Assembly: GCA_002368155.1 (NCBI GenBank)
Contig: AP018180.1
Coordinates: forward strand, 7,620,561 to 7,684,560
From: Nostoc carneum NIES-2107
Lineage (GTDB): Bacteria; Cyanobacteriota; Cyanobacteriia; Cyanobacteriales; Nostocaceae
Direction: 5' to 3'
DNA: 64,000 bases
In this document: positions 37,093 to 45,148 of the stretch, piece after piece
Layout of the letters: every line of letters begins with the position of its first letter
Position numbering within the stretch: the stretch's first letter is position 1
The notes under the pieces: generated by a model
Seen by the model: only the letters and a program-made list of their open reading frames with translations
The model's database searches: none
Told to the model about the DNA's origin: nothing
Made by a program: the position numbers and the translations under genes

Positions 37093-37227
37093 ATGCAGAG
37101 AACGCTGGGCGGTACTAACCGTAAGAGGAAAAGGACTTCTGGGTTTCGCGCTAGGATGCGGACACCAGATGGCAGAAATGTCATTCGCGCTAGAAGAAAA
37201 AAAGGACGTTATCGTCTGAGCGTTTAG
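37093..37227 (+). CDS. rpmH: Ribosomal protein bL34
   Basis: A 44-residue very basic protein: [20 protein letters not shown], then [19 protein letters not shown] and YRLSV, the standard L34 sequence of the large ribosomal subunit. GAGGAG lies 7 bp upstream. It is followed 24 bp later by rnpA, the nearly universal rpmH-rnpA pair. Confidence 0.97.
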   Translation: MQRTLGGTNRKRKRTSGFRARMRTPDGRNVIRARRKKGRYRLSV

Positions 37228-37251
37228 GGCACATTAGGCGAAAGAGCATCT

Positions 37252-37680
37252 GTGGCTTTGCCCAAGGCGAATCGGCTAAAATCCCGAAAAGATTTCCAGG
37301 CAGTTTTCCGAGAAGGAATTCGGCGACATGGCGCTTATTTCACATTAAGGGCCTTGAAACCGTCGGCTTTCAAAAAGTCTTCTTTGGATACTGCCCCTGA
37401 GACTACACAGCTAACTGATGCTGATGCCACGCATCTAGATAGTACAAAATTTGGTATTTCCATTAGCACCAAAGTCAGCAAGCGTGCAGTAGTCCGCAAC
37501 CGGATTAAGCGGCAAATAACGGGAGCTTTGTATCAGTTGTTGCCCAGATTGTCACCTGGATGGCGGTTAGTGGTAGTTGTGAAACCAACAGCAGCAGAAC
37601 GAGAGTGCGTAAGCCAACAATTTCTGCAAGAATTAGAGCAGTTGTTAGCACAAGCCGAGGTACTCAATGGGCATTCGTGA
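37252..37680 (+). CDS. rnpA: Ribonuclease P protein component
   Basis: A 142-residue basic protein that helps the RNase P RNA mature tRNA 5' ends. It shows the N-terminal LPKANRLKSRKDFQAVF and the RNR-type motif in the segment SKRAVVRNRIKRQI. An insertion-like linker of about 25 residues (KKSSLDTAPETTQLTDADAT) sits between the two, as in other cyanobacterial proteins of this family. The start is GTG (37252). The 3' end overlaps the next gene by 14 bp. The rnpB RNA gene is not in this window. Confidence 0.95.
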   Translation: MALPKANRLKSRKDFQAVFREGIRRHGAYFTLRALKPSAFKKSSLDTAPETTQLTDADATHLDSTKFGISISTKVSKRAVVRNRIKRQITGALYQLLPRLSPGWRLVVVVKPTAAERECVSQQFLQELEQLLAQAEVLNGHS

Positions 37681-38056
37681 AGAAATTTATTATGAAGGTG
37701 GCCCTCACGTTGGAGATTTAATTCTTAACCTGCTGTTTGGGCTAACTGTCATCGGGATTCCATTGACAGTTGGGGCAATTGTCAGAGCTTTGTGGCTACG
37801 CTACCGCATCACCGATCGCCGAGTTACGGTGATTGGGGGTTGGATGGGACGCGATCGCACTGACGTAATTTACGCAGAAATTGTCAAAATCGTCAAAGTT
37901 CCCCGTGCTATTGGCTTGTGGGGAGATATGGTGGTAACCCTCAGAAATGGTAGCCGTCTAGAAATGCGGGCTATTCCTAATTTTCGGGAAGTTTATGAAT
38001 ATATTAACGAAAGAGTTGTTGCTAAAAATCCCGAATATAGCGCGGCTGCTAAGTAG
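37667..38056 (+). CDS. PH-domain (bPH) membrane-associated protein
   Basis: A 129-residue protein with one or two membrane segments near the N-terminus (LILNLLFGLTVIGIPLTVGA) and a bacterial PH fold after it (YRITDRRVTVIGGWMGRDRTDVIYAEI, GDMVVTLRNGSRLEMRAIPN). The function is unknown. It overlaps rnpA by 14 bp and precedes yidC, an order that appears conserved in cyanobacteria and suggests a link with membrane protein insertion or RNase P expression. Confidence 0.85.
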   Translation: MGIREEIYYEGGPHVGDLILNLLFGLTVIGIPLTVGAIVRALWLRYRITDRRVTVIGGWMGRDRTDVIYAEIVKIVKVPRAIGLWGDMVVTLRNGSRLEMRAIPNFREVYEYINERVVAKNPEYSAAAK

Positions 38057-38325
38057 TTAATTAACTCATAGTGCTGAGTATGAATTTCTGGAGTTCAACG
38101 CCTCAAAAAGGCTTGAATCATAGGAATAAAGGATAAAATCAATCACTCAGCTTGTTTAGTCTCAATCATCTTCCCTACTCAGCACTTAAAAAAGCTCGTT
38201 GACTTTAACATTCAATTGTTAATATCATGTGCGGCTATCCGTAGTGAATGATAGTCGCAGACCGATCATGATTTAGATAAATTAGATTCAGTTAGTTTAC
38301 AGTACCTCAGGTTGAATTCAGAATA

Positions 38326-39474
38326 ATGGATTTTGGTATCGGGTTTCTCTCGAACAACGTGATGCTGCCAATCATAGATTTTTTCTATAGCATTGTGCCT
38401 AGCTATGGATTGGCGATCGTTGCTTTAACATTGATAATCCGCTTTGCGCTCTATCCCCTGAGTGCTGGTTCCATCCGGAATATGCGGCGGATGCGGATTG
38501 TTCAGCCTTTGATGCAAAAGCGGATGGCAGAAATCAAGGAACGTTATAAAGACGATCCGCAAAAGCAGCAAGAGGAAATGGTTAACGTTCAGAAAGAATT
38601 TGGTAACCCTCTGGCTGGCTGTTTACCACTGCTGTTGCAAATGCCGGTATTGTTGGCGCTGTTTGCCACTTTGAGGGGTTCGCCCTTTGCTGGAGTCAAC
38701 TACAGCGTTAACTTACAAGTCTTTCCCGCTGAACAAATCGAACGAATTCAACCCCAAGCTTTTGCTACTCCCCCGCAAAACATCTACATTGCTGATGGGG
38801 AACACAGCCGTATTACTGCTATCCTCCCTGGAGGTAATAAATTAGCGGTAGGAGAAAAAACCAAGATTCAATATCAGACCCTTGAAGGCAAACCATTTCA
38901 GGTGCTTTTGGCAGAACACCCAGAAAACAATAAATTGACTCCTGAATGGAAAGTAGTCAAAGGCGAAGACAGAATTAAAATTGACGCTGAAGGTAATATC
39001 GAAGCCTTACAGCCTGGAGATGTCACCATTCAAGGTACCATCCCCGGACTAGCAGCAGATAAAGGATTTCTGTTTATTGATGCTTTAGGTAGAGTCGGTG
39101 CAACCGATCCCGACGGCACAATCCACTGGGATATTGTGGCGATGGTAATCTTCTTTGGTATCAGTCTCTACGTCAGCCAAATTCTCTCTGGGCAAAATTC
39201 TAGCGGTGGGAACCCACAGCAGGATACAGTTAACAAAATCACTCCAGTGATCTTTTCTGGGATGTTTTTGTTCTTCCCCCTGCCGGCTGGGGTTTTGATG
39301 TATATGGTAATTGGGAATATCTTCCAAACTCTGCAAACCTTCATTCTCTCCCGCGAAGCATTGCCAGAAGAATTGCAAAAAATCGTAGCAGCCCAAGAAA
39401 AAGAAGCAGCAGTGGCAGAGCAAAAATCATTGCCATTTGAGCCAAAAAGTTCTAAGAAAAAGGCTACAAATTGA
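38326..39474 (+). CDS. yidC: Membrane protein insertase YidC/Oxa1/Alb3
   Basis: A 382-residue insertase for inner- and thylakoid-membrane proteins. The first helix region ([20 protein letters not shown]) is followed by the cytoplasmic coiled region ([20 protein letters not shown]), the conserved [20 protein letters not shown] helix and, after a periplasmic insertion of about 130 residues, the last helices ([21 protein letters not shown]). The positively charged groove arginine is in [10 protein letters not shown]. The periplasmic insertion looks like the cyanobacterial YidC type. It belongs to the rpmH-rnpA-PH-yidC-khpB series and its stop is 2 bp before the khpB ATG. Confidence 0.95.
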   Translation: MDFGIGFLSNNVMLPIIDFFYSIVPSYGLAIVALTLIIRFALYPLSAGSIRNMRRMRIVQPLMQKRMAEIKERYKDDPQKQQEEMVNVQKEFGNPLAGCLPLLLQMPVLLALFATLRGSPFAGVNYSVNLQVFPAEQIERIQPQAFATPPQNIYIADGEHSRITAILPGGNKLAVGEKTKIQYQTLEGKPFQVLLAEHPENNKLTPEWKVVKGEDRIKIDAEGNIEALQPGDVTIQGTIPGLAADKGFLFIDALGRVGATDPDGTIHWDIVAMVIFFGISLYVSQILSGQNSSGGNPQQDTVNKITPVIFSGMFLFFPLPAGVLMYMVIGNIFQTLQTFILSREALPEELQKIVAAQEKEAAVAEQKSLPFEPKSSKKKATN

Positions 39475-39476
39475 TC

Positions 39477-40007
39477 ATGAGCAACAGTCCCATGCAGCGA
39501 GGGCAGCAATGGTTAAAAACATTGCTGCTACTTACTGGGGTATCTGCTGAGGTTGAGGGTAATTTAGAACCTGCTCAACCTCAGGGCGGCGACTCCGAAG
39601 AACCAGATAACTACTGGTTGACAATTGATGAAACGCACCTCAAACCTGAGCAAATCAGAACTTTAATTGGTAGCGATGGTTCAGTGCTGGATGCAATTCA
39701 ATATCTAGCTAATTCAGTATTGAATATCAACCAACCACAAGAAGAGCAAGCTTCTTATACCATTGAGTTGAATGGCTACCGCGTCAAAAGAGAAGCTGAA
39801 ATTCGCGCATTGGCAGAAGCAGCTTCCGAAGAAGTGCGAACCACAGGTAGAGAAGTAGAAATAAAATCCCTAAGTTCGGCAGAAAGGCGGCAAATTCACA
39901 CATTTTTAAAAGAATTTGCGGATTTAGAAACCTTTAGCCGCGGCAAAGAACCACATCGTCATCTTGTAGTTCGTCCTGCCGAGATCGCGCCTGAGGGGAT
40001 TGGGTAA
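39477..40007 (+). CDS. khpB: KH-R3H RNA-binding protein (Jag/KhpB-like)
   Basis: A 176-residue protein. A KH-like part (about 50-110; IRTLIGSDGSVLDAIQYLAN) and an R3H part (about 110-165; EVEIKSLSSAERRQIHTFLK, EPHRHLVVRP) are seen; the Jag-N domain of Firmicutes proteins is absent. By family it binds RNA and affects translation. The ATG at 39477 is 2 bp after the yidC stop; an alternative TTG at 39471 overlaps yidC. The last codons (GIG, stop) come from a GGGATT/GGGTAAT repeat. Confidence 0.88.
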   Translation: MSNSPMQRGQQWLKTLLLLTGVSAEVEGNLEPAQPQGGDSEEPDNYWLTIDETHLKPEQIRTLIGSDGSVLDAIQYLANSVLNINQPQEEQASYTIELNGYRVKREAEIRALAEAASEEVRTTGREVEIKSLSSAERRQIHTFLKEFADLETFSRGKEPHRHLVVRPAEIAPEGIG

Positions 40008-40160
40008 TGGGGATCTGGGATTGGGTACTGGGTACTGGGAAAAACCTTGACCTTTGACCCTTGACCACCCTCGCTAAAAGCTAAAATAAAGATCTAAATC
40101 TCAGCAATTTTGCTGGTAGTTAAACTAAGTTTCGTTTCGTGAGGATATCTCACAAATCCT

Positions 40161-40667
40161 ATGGACGCAATTTTTATTCCGCAGCTCACCAAAGCCCCGG
40201 AGCGGACAGAGGAAATTCAAGTTCAAGATTTTCTACCTGGTTTGGACACTTTGACTCCTGTTCGTGGTGTAATTCGCGTACAGCATCAAGGTAATTACTT
40301 AGAAGTGTCCGGTCAAGCAGAAGCAATTATTACTTGTACTTGTAACCGCTGTTTACAGCAATACAATCAGCGTTTAGTAGTTGATACTCAGGAAGTTATT
40401 TGGTTAGACGTAACAGCTAATCAAATCAACGACTTGCCATTGGAGCGGGAAGTAGCAGTGGAAGATTTGCTGGAAACTCTACCTCCTGATGGCTATTTTT
40501 ATCCTGGTGAATGGTTGTATGAGCAGATGTGTTTAGAATTACCTCAACGCCAGCTATGTGACCTCAATTGCCCTGGTATTTTGAGTACTGCGGCTGAGAG
40601 TTCGCAAAAGTCAGTTGATAGCCGTTGGGCTGGTTTAGAGGCTTTGAAAAAGCAACTTCCGGGATAG
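40161..40667 (+). CDS. DUF177 / YceD-family protein
   Basis: A 168-residue member of the YceD family, linked in bacteria and plastids to 23S rRNA accumulation. It has a CxCxxC-type cluster (CTCNRCLQQY) and a second LCDLNCPGI cluster that may bind a metal, with the family's acidic mid-part (VEDLLETLPPDG). Its position after khpB extends the ribosome/RNA cluster beginning at rpmH. Upstream STRR units (about 40009-40066) separate it from khpB. Confidence 0.85.
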   Translation: MDAIFIPQLTKAPERTEEIQVQDFLPGLDTLTPVRGVIRVQHQGNYLEVSGQAEAIITCTCNRCLQQYNQRLVVDTQEVIWLDVTANQINDLPLEREVAVEDLLETLPPDGYFYPGEWLYEQMCLELPQRQLCDLNCPGILSTAAESSQKSVDSRWAGLEALKKQLPG

Positions 40668-40872
40668 TTGCTGGAATTGATAGTTACTTTTCTTGTTGAT
40701 TTTGAGCGCTTGGGCGCTCACTAAAGATATTTTAACTAGCAAAAATAAGCTATTACGCATTGCAGCAGAAGATTTGCAAAGTTTCTAGCTGTTGTTGTTT
40801 TTAGTTTGTAGTTGTGAGAGACCATACAACCTTTAACAATGGGATAAGAACTAGTAACACTAACAGCTACTT

Positions 40873-42384
40873 ATGAGCTTTCGTGAAGAGTTTAAACTGC
40901 TGCTGCGCGCCCGCTATCCTTTGATTTATATTCCCACTTATGAAGAGGAACGGGTAGAAGCTGCGATTCGAGAAGAAGCAGCCAACCAAGGTAATCGCCC
41001 TGTATATACTTGGGATTTTGTGGATGGCTACCAAGGAAATCCCAATGATGAGGGTTTTGGGCGACGCAATCCACTGCAAGCTTTGGAATTTATCGAAAAG
41101 TTACCAGCTTCAGCACCAGGGGTAATGATTCTGCGGGATTACCATCGCTTTTTAGAAGATGTGGCGATCGCGCGCAAACTTCGTAACCTGGCGAGACTGC
41201 TAAAATCGCAACCGAAAAATATTGTCATATTGTCGCCACGGGTTGCGATTCCGGACGATTTAAGCGAAGTGCTGACAGTTATGGAATTTCCGTTACCAGC
41301 CGCAGCCGAAATTCAAAAAGAGGTAGAACGGTTGCTGCAAGTGACTGGTAACTTACTTCCTAGTAAAGTCATAGATGATTTGGTGCGCTCTTGCCAAGGG
41401 CTATCAATGGAAAGGATTCGCCGGGTTTTGGCAAAAGCGATCGCCACTCACGGAGAATTGCAACCAGAAGATGTGGATTTAGTTTTGGAAGAAAAGCGCC
41501 AAACTATACGCCAAACCCAAATTTTGGACTTTTACCCCGCCACCGAGCAAATTTCTGACATTGGCGGACTAGATAACCTCAAAGATTGGCTGTTGCGGCG
41601 GGGTGGTTCATTTACCGAACGAGCGCGACAGTACGGATTACCACATCCCCGTGGTTTAATGTTGGTGGGAATTCAAGGTACTGGGAAATCTTTAACAGCA
41701 AAAGCGATCGCTCATCATTGGCATTTACCTTTATTACGCTTAGATGTTGGGCGGTTGTTTGGTGGTTTGGTGGGGGAATCAGAATCCCGCACGCGCCAAA
41801 TGATCCAAGTAGCTGAAGCTTTAGCCCCTTGTGTGCTGTGGATTGATGAAATAGATAAAGCCTTCTCCGGACTGGGTAGTAAAGGCGACGCAGGAACCAC
41901 TAGCAGGGTATTTGGAACATTTATTACCTGGTTAGCGGAAAAAACCTCACCTGTATTTGTCGTCTCCACCGCTAACGATATCCAAGCCTTACCACCAGAA
42001 ATGTTGCGGAAAGGGCGATTTGATGAAATTTTCTTTGTCGGGTTACCAACCCAAGAAGAGAGAAAAGCAATTTTTAATGTCCATTTATCCCGACTGCGCC
42101 CCCATAACTTGAAAAGTTATGACATCGATAGGCTAGCATATGAAACACCCGATTTTTCTGGAGCAGAGATTGAGCAAACTTTAATTGAAGCGATGCATAT
42201 TGGATTTAGTCAAAATCGCGACTTCACCAACGACGACATTTTAGAAGCTGCCAGTCAGATCATACCCCTGGCGCGAACCGCTGTAGAGCAAATTCAGCAA
42301 CTACAAGAATGGGCGGCGGCTGGACGAGCGCGATTAGCATCAAAACAAACACCTTTAAGCGATACCTTCGGTAAGCTACGCTAA
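40873..42384 (+). CDS. AAA ATPase, Ycf46-like
   Basis: A 503-residue protein. Residues 1-200 are the Ycf46-type N-terminal part (RARYPLIYIPTYEEERVE, GVMILRDYHRFLED) and 225-400 a AAA module with Walker A GIQGTGKSLTAKAIA (about 266-280), Walker B CVLWIDEIDKAF and the arginine-finger region MLRKGRFDEIFF. Ycf46 proteins are found in cyanobacteria and plastid genomes, and have been linked to photosynthetic carbon uptake control; the substrate is unknown. A C-terminal helical lid follows. It reads in the same direction as the DUF177 gene, 205 bp downstream. Confidence 0.9.
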   Translation: MSFREEFKLLLRARYPLIYIPTYEEERVEAAIREEAANQGNRPVYTWDFVDGYQGNPNDEGFGRRNPLQALEFIEKLPASAPGVMILRDYHRFLEDVAIARKLRNLARLLKSQPKNIVILSPRVAIPDDLSEVLTVMEFPLPAAAEIQKEVERLLQVTGNLLPSKVIDDLVRSCQGLSMERIRRVLAKAIATHGELQPEDVDLVLEEKRQTIRQTQILDFYPATEQISDIGGLDNLKDWLLRRGGSFTERARQYGLPHPRGLMLVGIQGTGKSLTAKAIAHHWHLPLLRLDVGRLFGGLVGESESRTRQMIQVAEALAPCVLWIDEIDKAFSGLGSKGDAGTTSRVFGTFITWLAEKTSPVFVVSTANDIQALPPEMLRKGRFDEIFFVGLPTQEERKAIFNVHLSRLRPHNLKSYDIDRLAYETPDFSGAEIEQTLIEAMHIGFSQNRDFTNDDILEAASQIIPLARTAVEQIQQLQEWAAAGRARLASKQTPLSDTFGKLR

Positions 42385-42500
42385 CGCCAGCTGCAATAAT
42401 AGTTGAGTCCAAAGTCTCCTGTCCAGAGTCTAGATTCTTTACCCTTGACCGTTGACCCTTGACTCTGGACAATTGACGATTGGTAATGAGGTTATAAAAT

Positions 42501-43043
42501 ATGTTTTCTAACTTACTTAAATTTATACTCGGGTTTCTGTTGGCGATCGCTATCTTAATAGGTACTGGTGTTGCTACTGCACTCTATTTCATGAATAGAA
42601 CTGCTATCCCTCCCTCCAAACCGATTTTTGCCAACGATCATCCTTCACAGCGAACCCAATCTCCCAAAGCCACGGAAGCAGCAGCTACCAAAACTGAATC
42701 TCAGCCAAAAGCAACTTCTACTCCAACTCCAACTCCTGCGGATACAGAAACACCCAAAGCGGAAGAATCACCAAAACCATTACCACCTGGAGCTTACCAA
42801 GGAAAAGTTACATGGAACCAAGGCTTGAGTTTGCGAGCCGAACCCAAACAAGATGCTGAACGTGTGGGTGGAGTTGGTTTTAATCAAAAAGTGATAATTT
42901 TAGAGGAAAGTGACGATAAATTGTGGCAAAAAATTCGCCAGGAAGATACCAATCAAGAAGGCTGGGTGAAAGCAGGTAATACTGAAAAATTAGAAGATAA
43001 TGAAGACGTACAACAGCCAGAAAAGCCACAACAAGACCAGTAG
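42501..43043 (+). CDS. Membrane-anchored SH3-domain protein
   Basis: A 180-residue protein with an N-terminal membrane helix (FILGFLLAIAILIGTGVATA), a long Pro/Thr/Lys-rich linker (about 45-95) and a bacterial SH3-like domain (KVTWNQGLSLRAEPKQDAER, VIILEESDDKLWQKIRQED). Such domains often bind cell-wall peptides, so the protein probably sits on the periplasmic face. A perfect-stem terminator follows at 43130. STRR units lie just upstream. Confidence 0.82.
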   Translation: MFSNLLKFILGFLLAIAILIGTGVATALYFMNRTAIPPSKPIFANDHPSQRTQSPKATEAAATKTESQPKATSTPTPTPADTETPKAEESPKPLPPGAYQGKVTWNQGLSLRAEPKQDAERVGGVGFNQKVIILEESDDKLWQKIRQEDTNQEGWVKAGNTEKLEDNEDVQQPEKPQQDQ

Positions 43044-43129
43044 ATACGCAAAGTAGGCTGCTAAATTTTTTTATCGTAACTGAAATTAATTTATCGCAAT
43101 CAAAATTAATAGAGTGATTCCATTGATGA

Positions 43130-43167
43130 ACCTGGCTAAGTTTTTCTTACCAGGTCTCTTTTTTTGA
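43130..43167 (+). terminator. Intrinsic terminator after the SH3-domain gene
   Basis: ACCTGG(C)TAAG pairs with CTTACCAGGT, with one bulge, followed by CTCTTTTTTT. Confidence 0.85.
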
Positions 43168-43462
43168 TGATGTATTAATTTAGTTTCTAGTCTTGGTTAT
43201 CCTATAGTATACTGGTAGCAAAAATTCCTCATGGACTCGGGAAGAGGGGCGCATAGGCTAGGGAATAAGGGCTAGAGAAGAAAAATTTTCATTCTAGGTA
43301 ATCCCCAAACAGAAGTGATGGACTGACTTAAAAAATGGCATTTGGCGTTTGGTATTTGGCATTTGATGTTTCCATTACCAATTACCAATTACCAATTACC
43401 AATTACCAATCCCCAATACCCAGTCCGCAATACCCAATACTAAATACCAAACCCTCGATTTT
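43168..43462. other. Intergenic region with STRR arrays
   Basis: It holds GGCATTT/GGTATTT-type units (about 43335-43368), CCAATTA heptads (43374-43410) and CCCAATA units (about 43410-43445). These run to within about 20 bp of the next start codon. No gene. Confidence 0.6.
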
Positions 43463-45001
43463 ATGGAAGTCATTGGTGATCTACATAGCGCCGCAGTCTA
43501 CGAAGCATCCGCAAGCCTAGAAATTGTTCCTGTCCCAGCTAATTTGAGAATCTGGAATTGGACAAAGCTTTCTAGCACCTTGGCGATGCGTTTTTTATCT
43601 GTAGCATTAACCTTGTCACTTCTCAGTATCGCTGGGCAAACTTTAGCAGTACAGAAAGTAGGAAGTAATGGCGCTGAAGTTACAAACATACAGCAGTGCT
43701 TGCAGAAATTAGGTTTCTTTCGTGGCCCAGTTAGCGGTAAGTTTGGTTCTATCACTCAGCAAGCGGTGATTGCATTCCAGCAGGCGAATAAACTACCTGC
43801 TGATGGAGTTGTAGGTGATAGCACTGCGCGATCGCTCCAACAAGCCTGCCGAGGTAGAATCGCTAGCAATAGTAGCAGTGGTAATCTGCGGCTAGGTAGC
43901 AGAGGCCCAGAAGTTGTGAAGCTACAACAACGTTTGCAACGCCAAGGCTATTTTCAAGGCCCAATAACAGGCTATTTTGGCCCGCAAACTCAACAAGCCT
44001 TAACTCGCTCTCAGCAAGGTGCGCGCAACTCTCCAATACCTCGACAAGCACCCTCAAATATACCCAGCACAGGAGGGGAATATCCTATTTTGTTGGAAGG
44101 TAGCCAAGGCCCAGCAGTAACTAGGTTACAACAGCGGTTGCAACAACTGGGTTATTTTAAAGCTACTCCGACAGGTAAGTTTGGCCCTGTTACCAAAGAT
44201 GCGGTGATTGCATTTCAGCGCTATGCTGGTTTACCTGCTGATGGAATTACAAATCGACAAACCTGGAACAGACTTTTAGCTCCTACTATTAGTCCTTCTA
44301 ATCCAGTCATACCCAACACAACTAGTCTTGCGCCGCAACAAATTCGAGAACTACAAGAAGGTTTACGGCAGTTAGGATACTTGCAAGCTAATCCTACAGG
44401 TAATTTCGGCCCTTTGACTAGAGATGCCCTACTCCGATTCCAGCGAGATTACCAATTAGCTATTGATGGCGTAGCTGATACACAAGCCTTGCAAGCAGTA
44501 CGTGGCGTTGTGCAAAATAGACAAACTTATCAAGCTCCTCAAGCTGCTCCACAAACCAGAAATTATCTCACAGTTGGCGATAGTGGCGATAATGTCAAAG
44601 CCGTGCAACAGCGTTTATTGCAATTAGGATTTTTTAATAATGCAAATCCTGATGGTTATTATGGTGAAAATACCAGGTCTTATGTATACGCATTCCAGCA
44701 ATATTCTGGAATAAATCCTACTGGCAATGTAGATGCACAAACCTGGCAAGCATTAAGTTTGAATCCATCTCCTGTTAATCCTAATGCTAATAACAATCAA
44801 AATCGCTATGTAGTTGTAGTACCAATTCACAATGCCGATACTCTCAACAAAGTTAGACAATATATAGCTAATCCAGTTGTAGAGAAATCTGGTTTAGGAG
44901 ATTATGTGAACGCAGGTAGATTTGGGAATAGAACAGAAGCCGAGAATTTATCTAAATTGTTACGCTCTTATGGTTTAGATGCGAGAGTAGAGTATTTTTA
45001 A
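43463..45001 (+). CDS. Peptidoglycan-binding repeat protein with SPOR-like C-terminus
   Basis: A 512-residue exported protein with five PG_binding_1 repeats. The hydrophobic segment at about 43-65 (MRFLSVALTLSLLSIAGQTL) acts as signal or anchor; the preceding 40 residues are unusual, so a start at an internal ATG (MRFLSV) is possible. Each repeat has the pattern V..LQQ.L..LGYF.GP.TG.FGP.T..A...FQ. The last 70 residues (YVVVVPIHNADTLNKVRQYI, VNAGRFGNRTEAENLSKLLR) resemble a SPOR domain, which binds denuded glycan at division sites. No hydrolase domain is seen, so it is a wall-binding or targeting protein. Confidence 0.85.
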   Translation: MEVIGDLHSAAVYEASASLEIVPVPANLRIWNWTKLSSTLAMRFLSVALTLSLLSIAGQTLAVQKVGSNGAEVTNIQQCLQKLGFFRGPVSGKFGSITQQAVIAFQQANKLPADGVVGDSTARSLQQACRGRIASNSSSGNLRLGSRGPEVVKLQQRLQRQGYFQGPITGYFGPQTQQALTRSQQGARNSPIPRQAPSNIPSTGGEYPILLEGSQGPAVTRLQQRLQQLGYFKATPTGKFGPVTKDAVIAFQRYAGLPADGITNRQTWNRLLAPTISPSNPVIPNTTSLAPQQIRELQEGLRQLGYLQANPTGNFGPLTRDALLRFQRDYQLAIDGVADTQALQAVRGVVQNRQTYQAPQAAPQTRNYLTVGDSGDNVKAVQQRLLQLGFFNNANPDGYYGENTRSYVYAFQQYSGINPTGNVDAQTWQALSLNPSPVNPNANNNQNRYVVVVPIHNADTLNKVRQYIANPVVEKSGLGDYVNAGRFGNRTEAENLSKLLRSYGLDARVEYF

Positions 45002-45002
45002 G

Positions 45003-45079
45003 AGTCAAAAGTCAAAGGTCAAAAGTCAAAGGTCAAAAGTCAAAGGTCAAAGGTCAAAAGTCAAAGGTCAAAAGTCAAC
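45003..45079. repeat. STRR array AAAGTCA/AAGGTCA, about 11 heptads
   Basis: Heptads begin at the base after the stop codon of the peptidoglycan-binding gene. Confidence 0.9.
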
Positions 45080-45106
45080 ATAAAAGTTGGATGAAGTGAA
45101 TAATTC

Positions 45107-45141
45107 AATGACAAATGACAAATGACAAATGACCAATGACA
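45107..45141. repeat. STRR array AAATGAC, about 5 heptads
   Basis: Same unit as at 9550-9592; it ends 8 bp from the end of the GGDEF-EAL gene. Confidence 0.88.
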
Positions 45142-45148
45142 ACTTGAT

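Noticed and set aside
37093-37680. Chromosome origin next to rpmH-rnpA
   Set aside because: rpmH marks oriC in many bacteria, but no dnaA, dnaN or DnaA-box cluster is seen here, and cyanobacteria commonly lack this linkage.
39085-39509. Two minus-strand frames of 112-113 codons opposite yidC/khpB
   Set aside because: Shadows of the real genes on the other strand.
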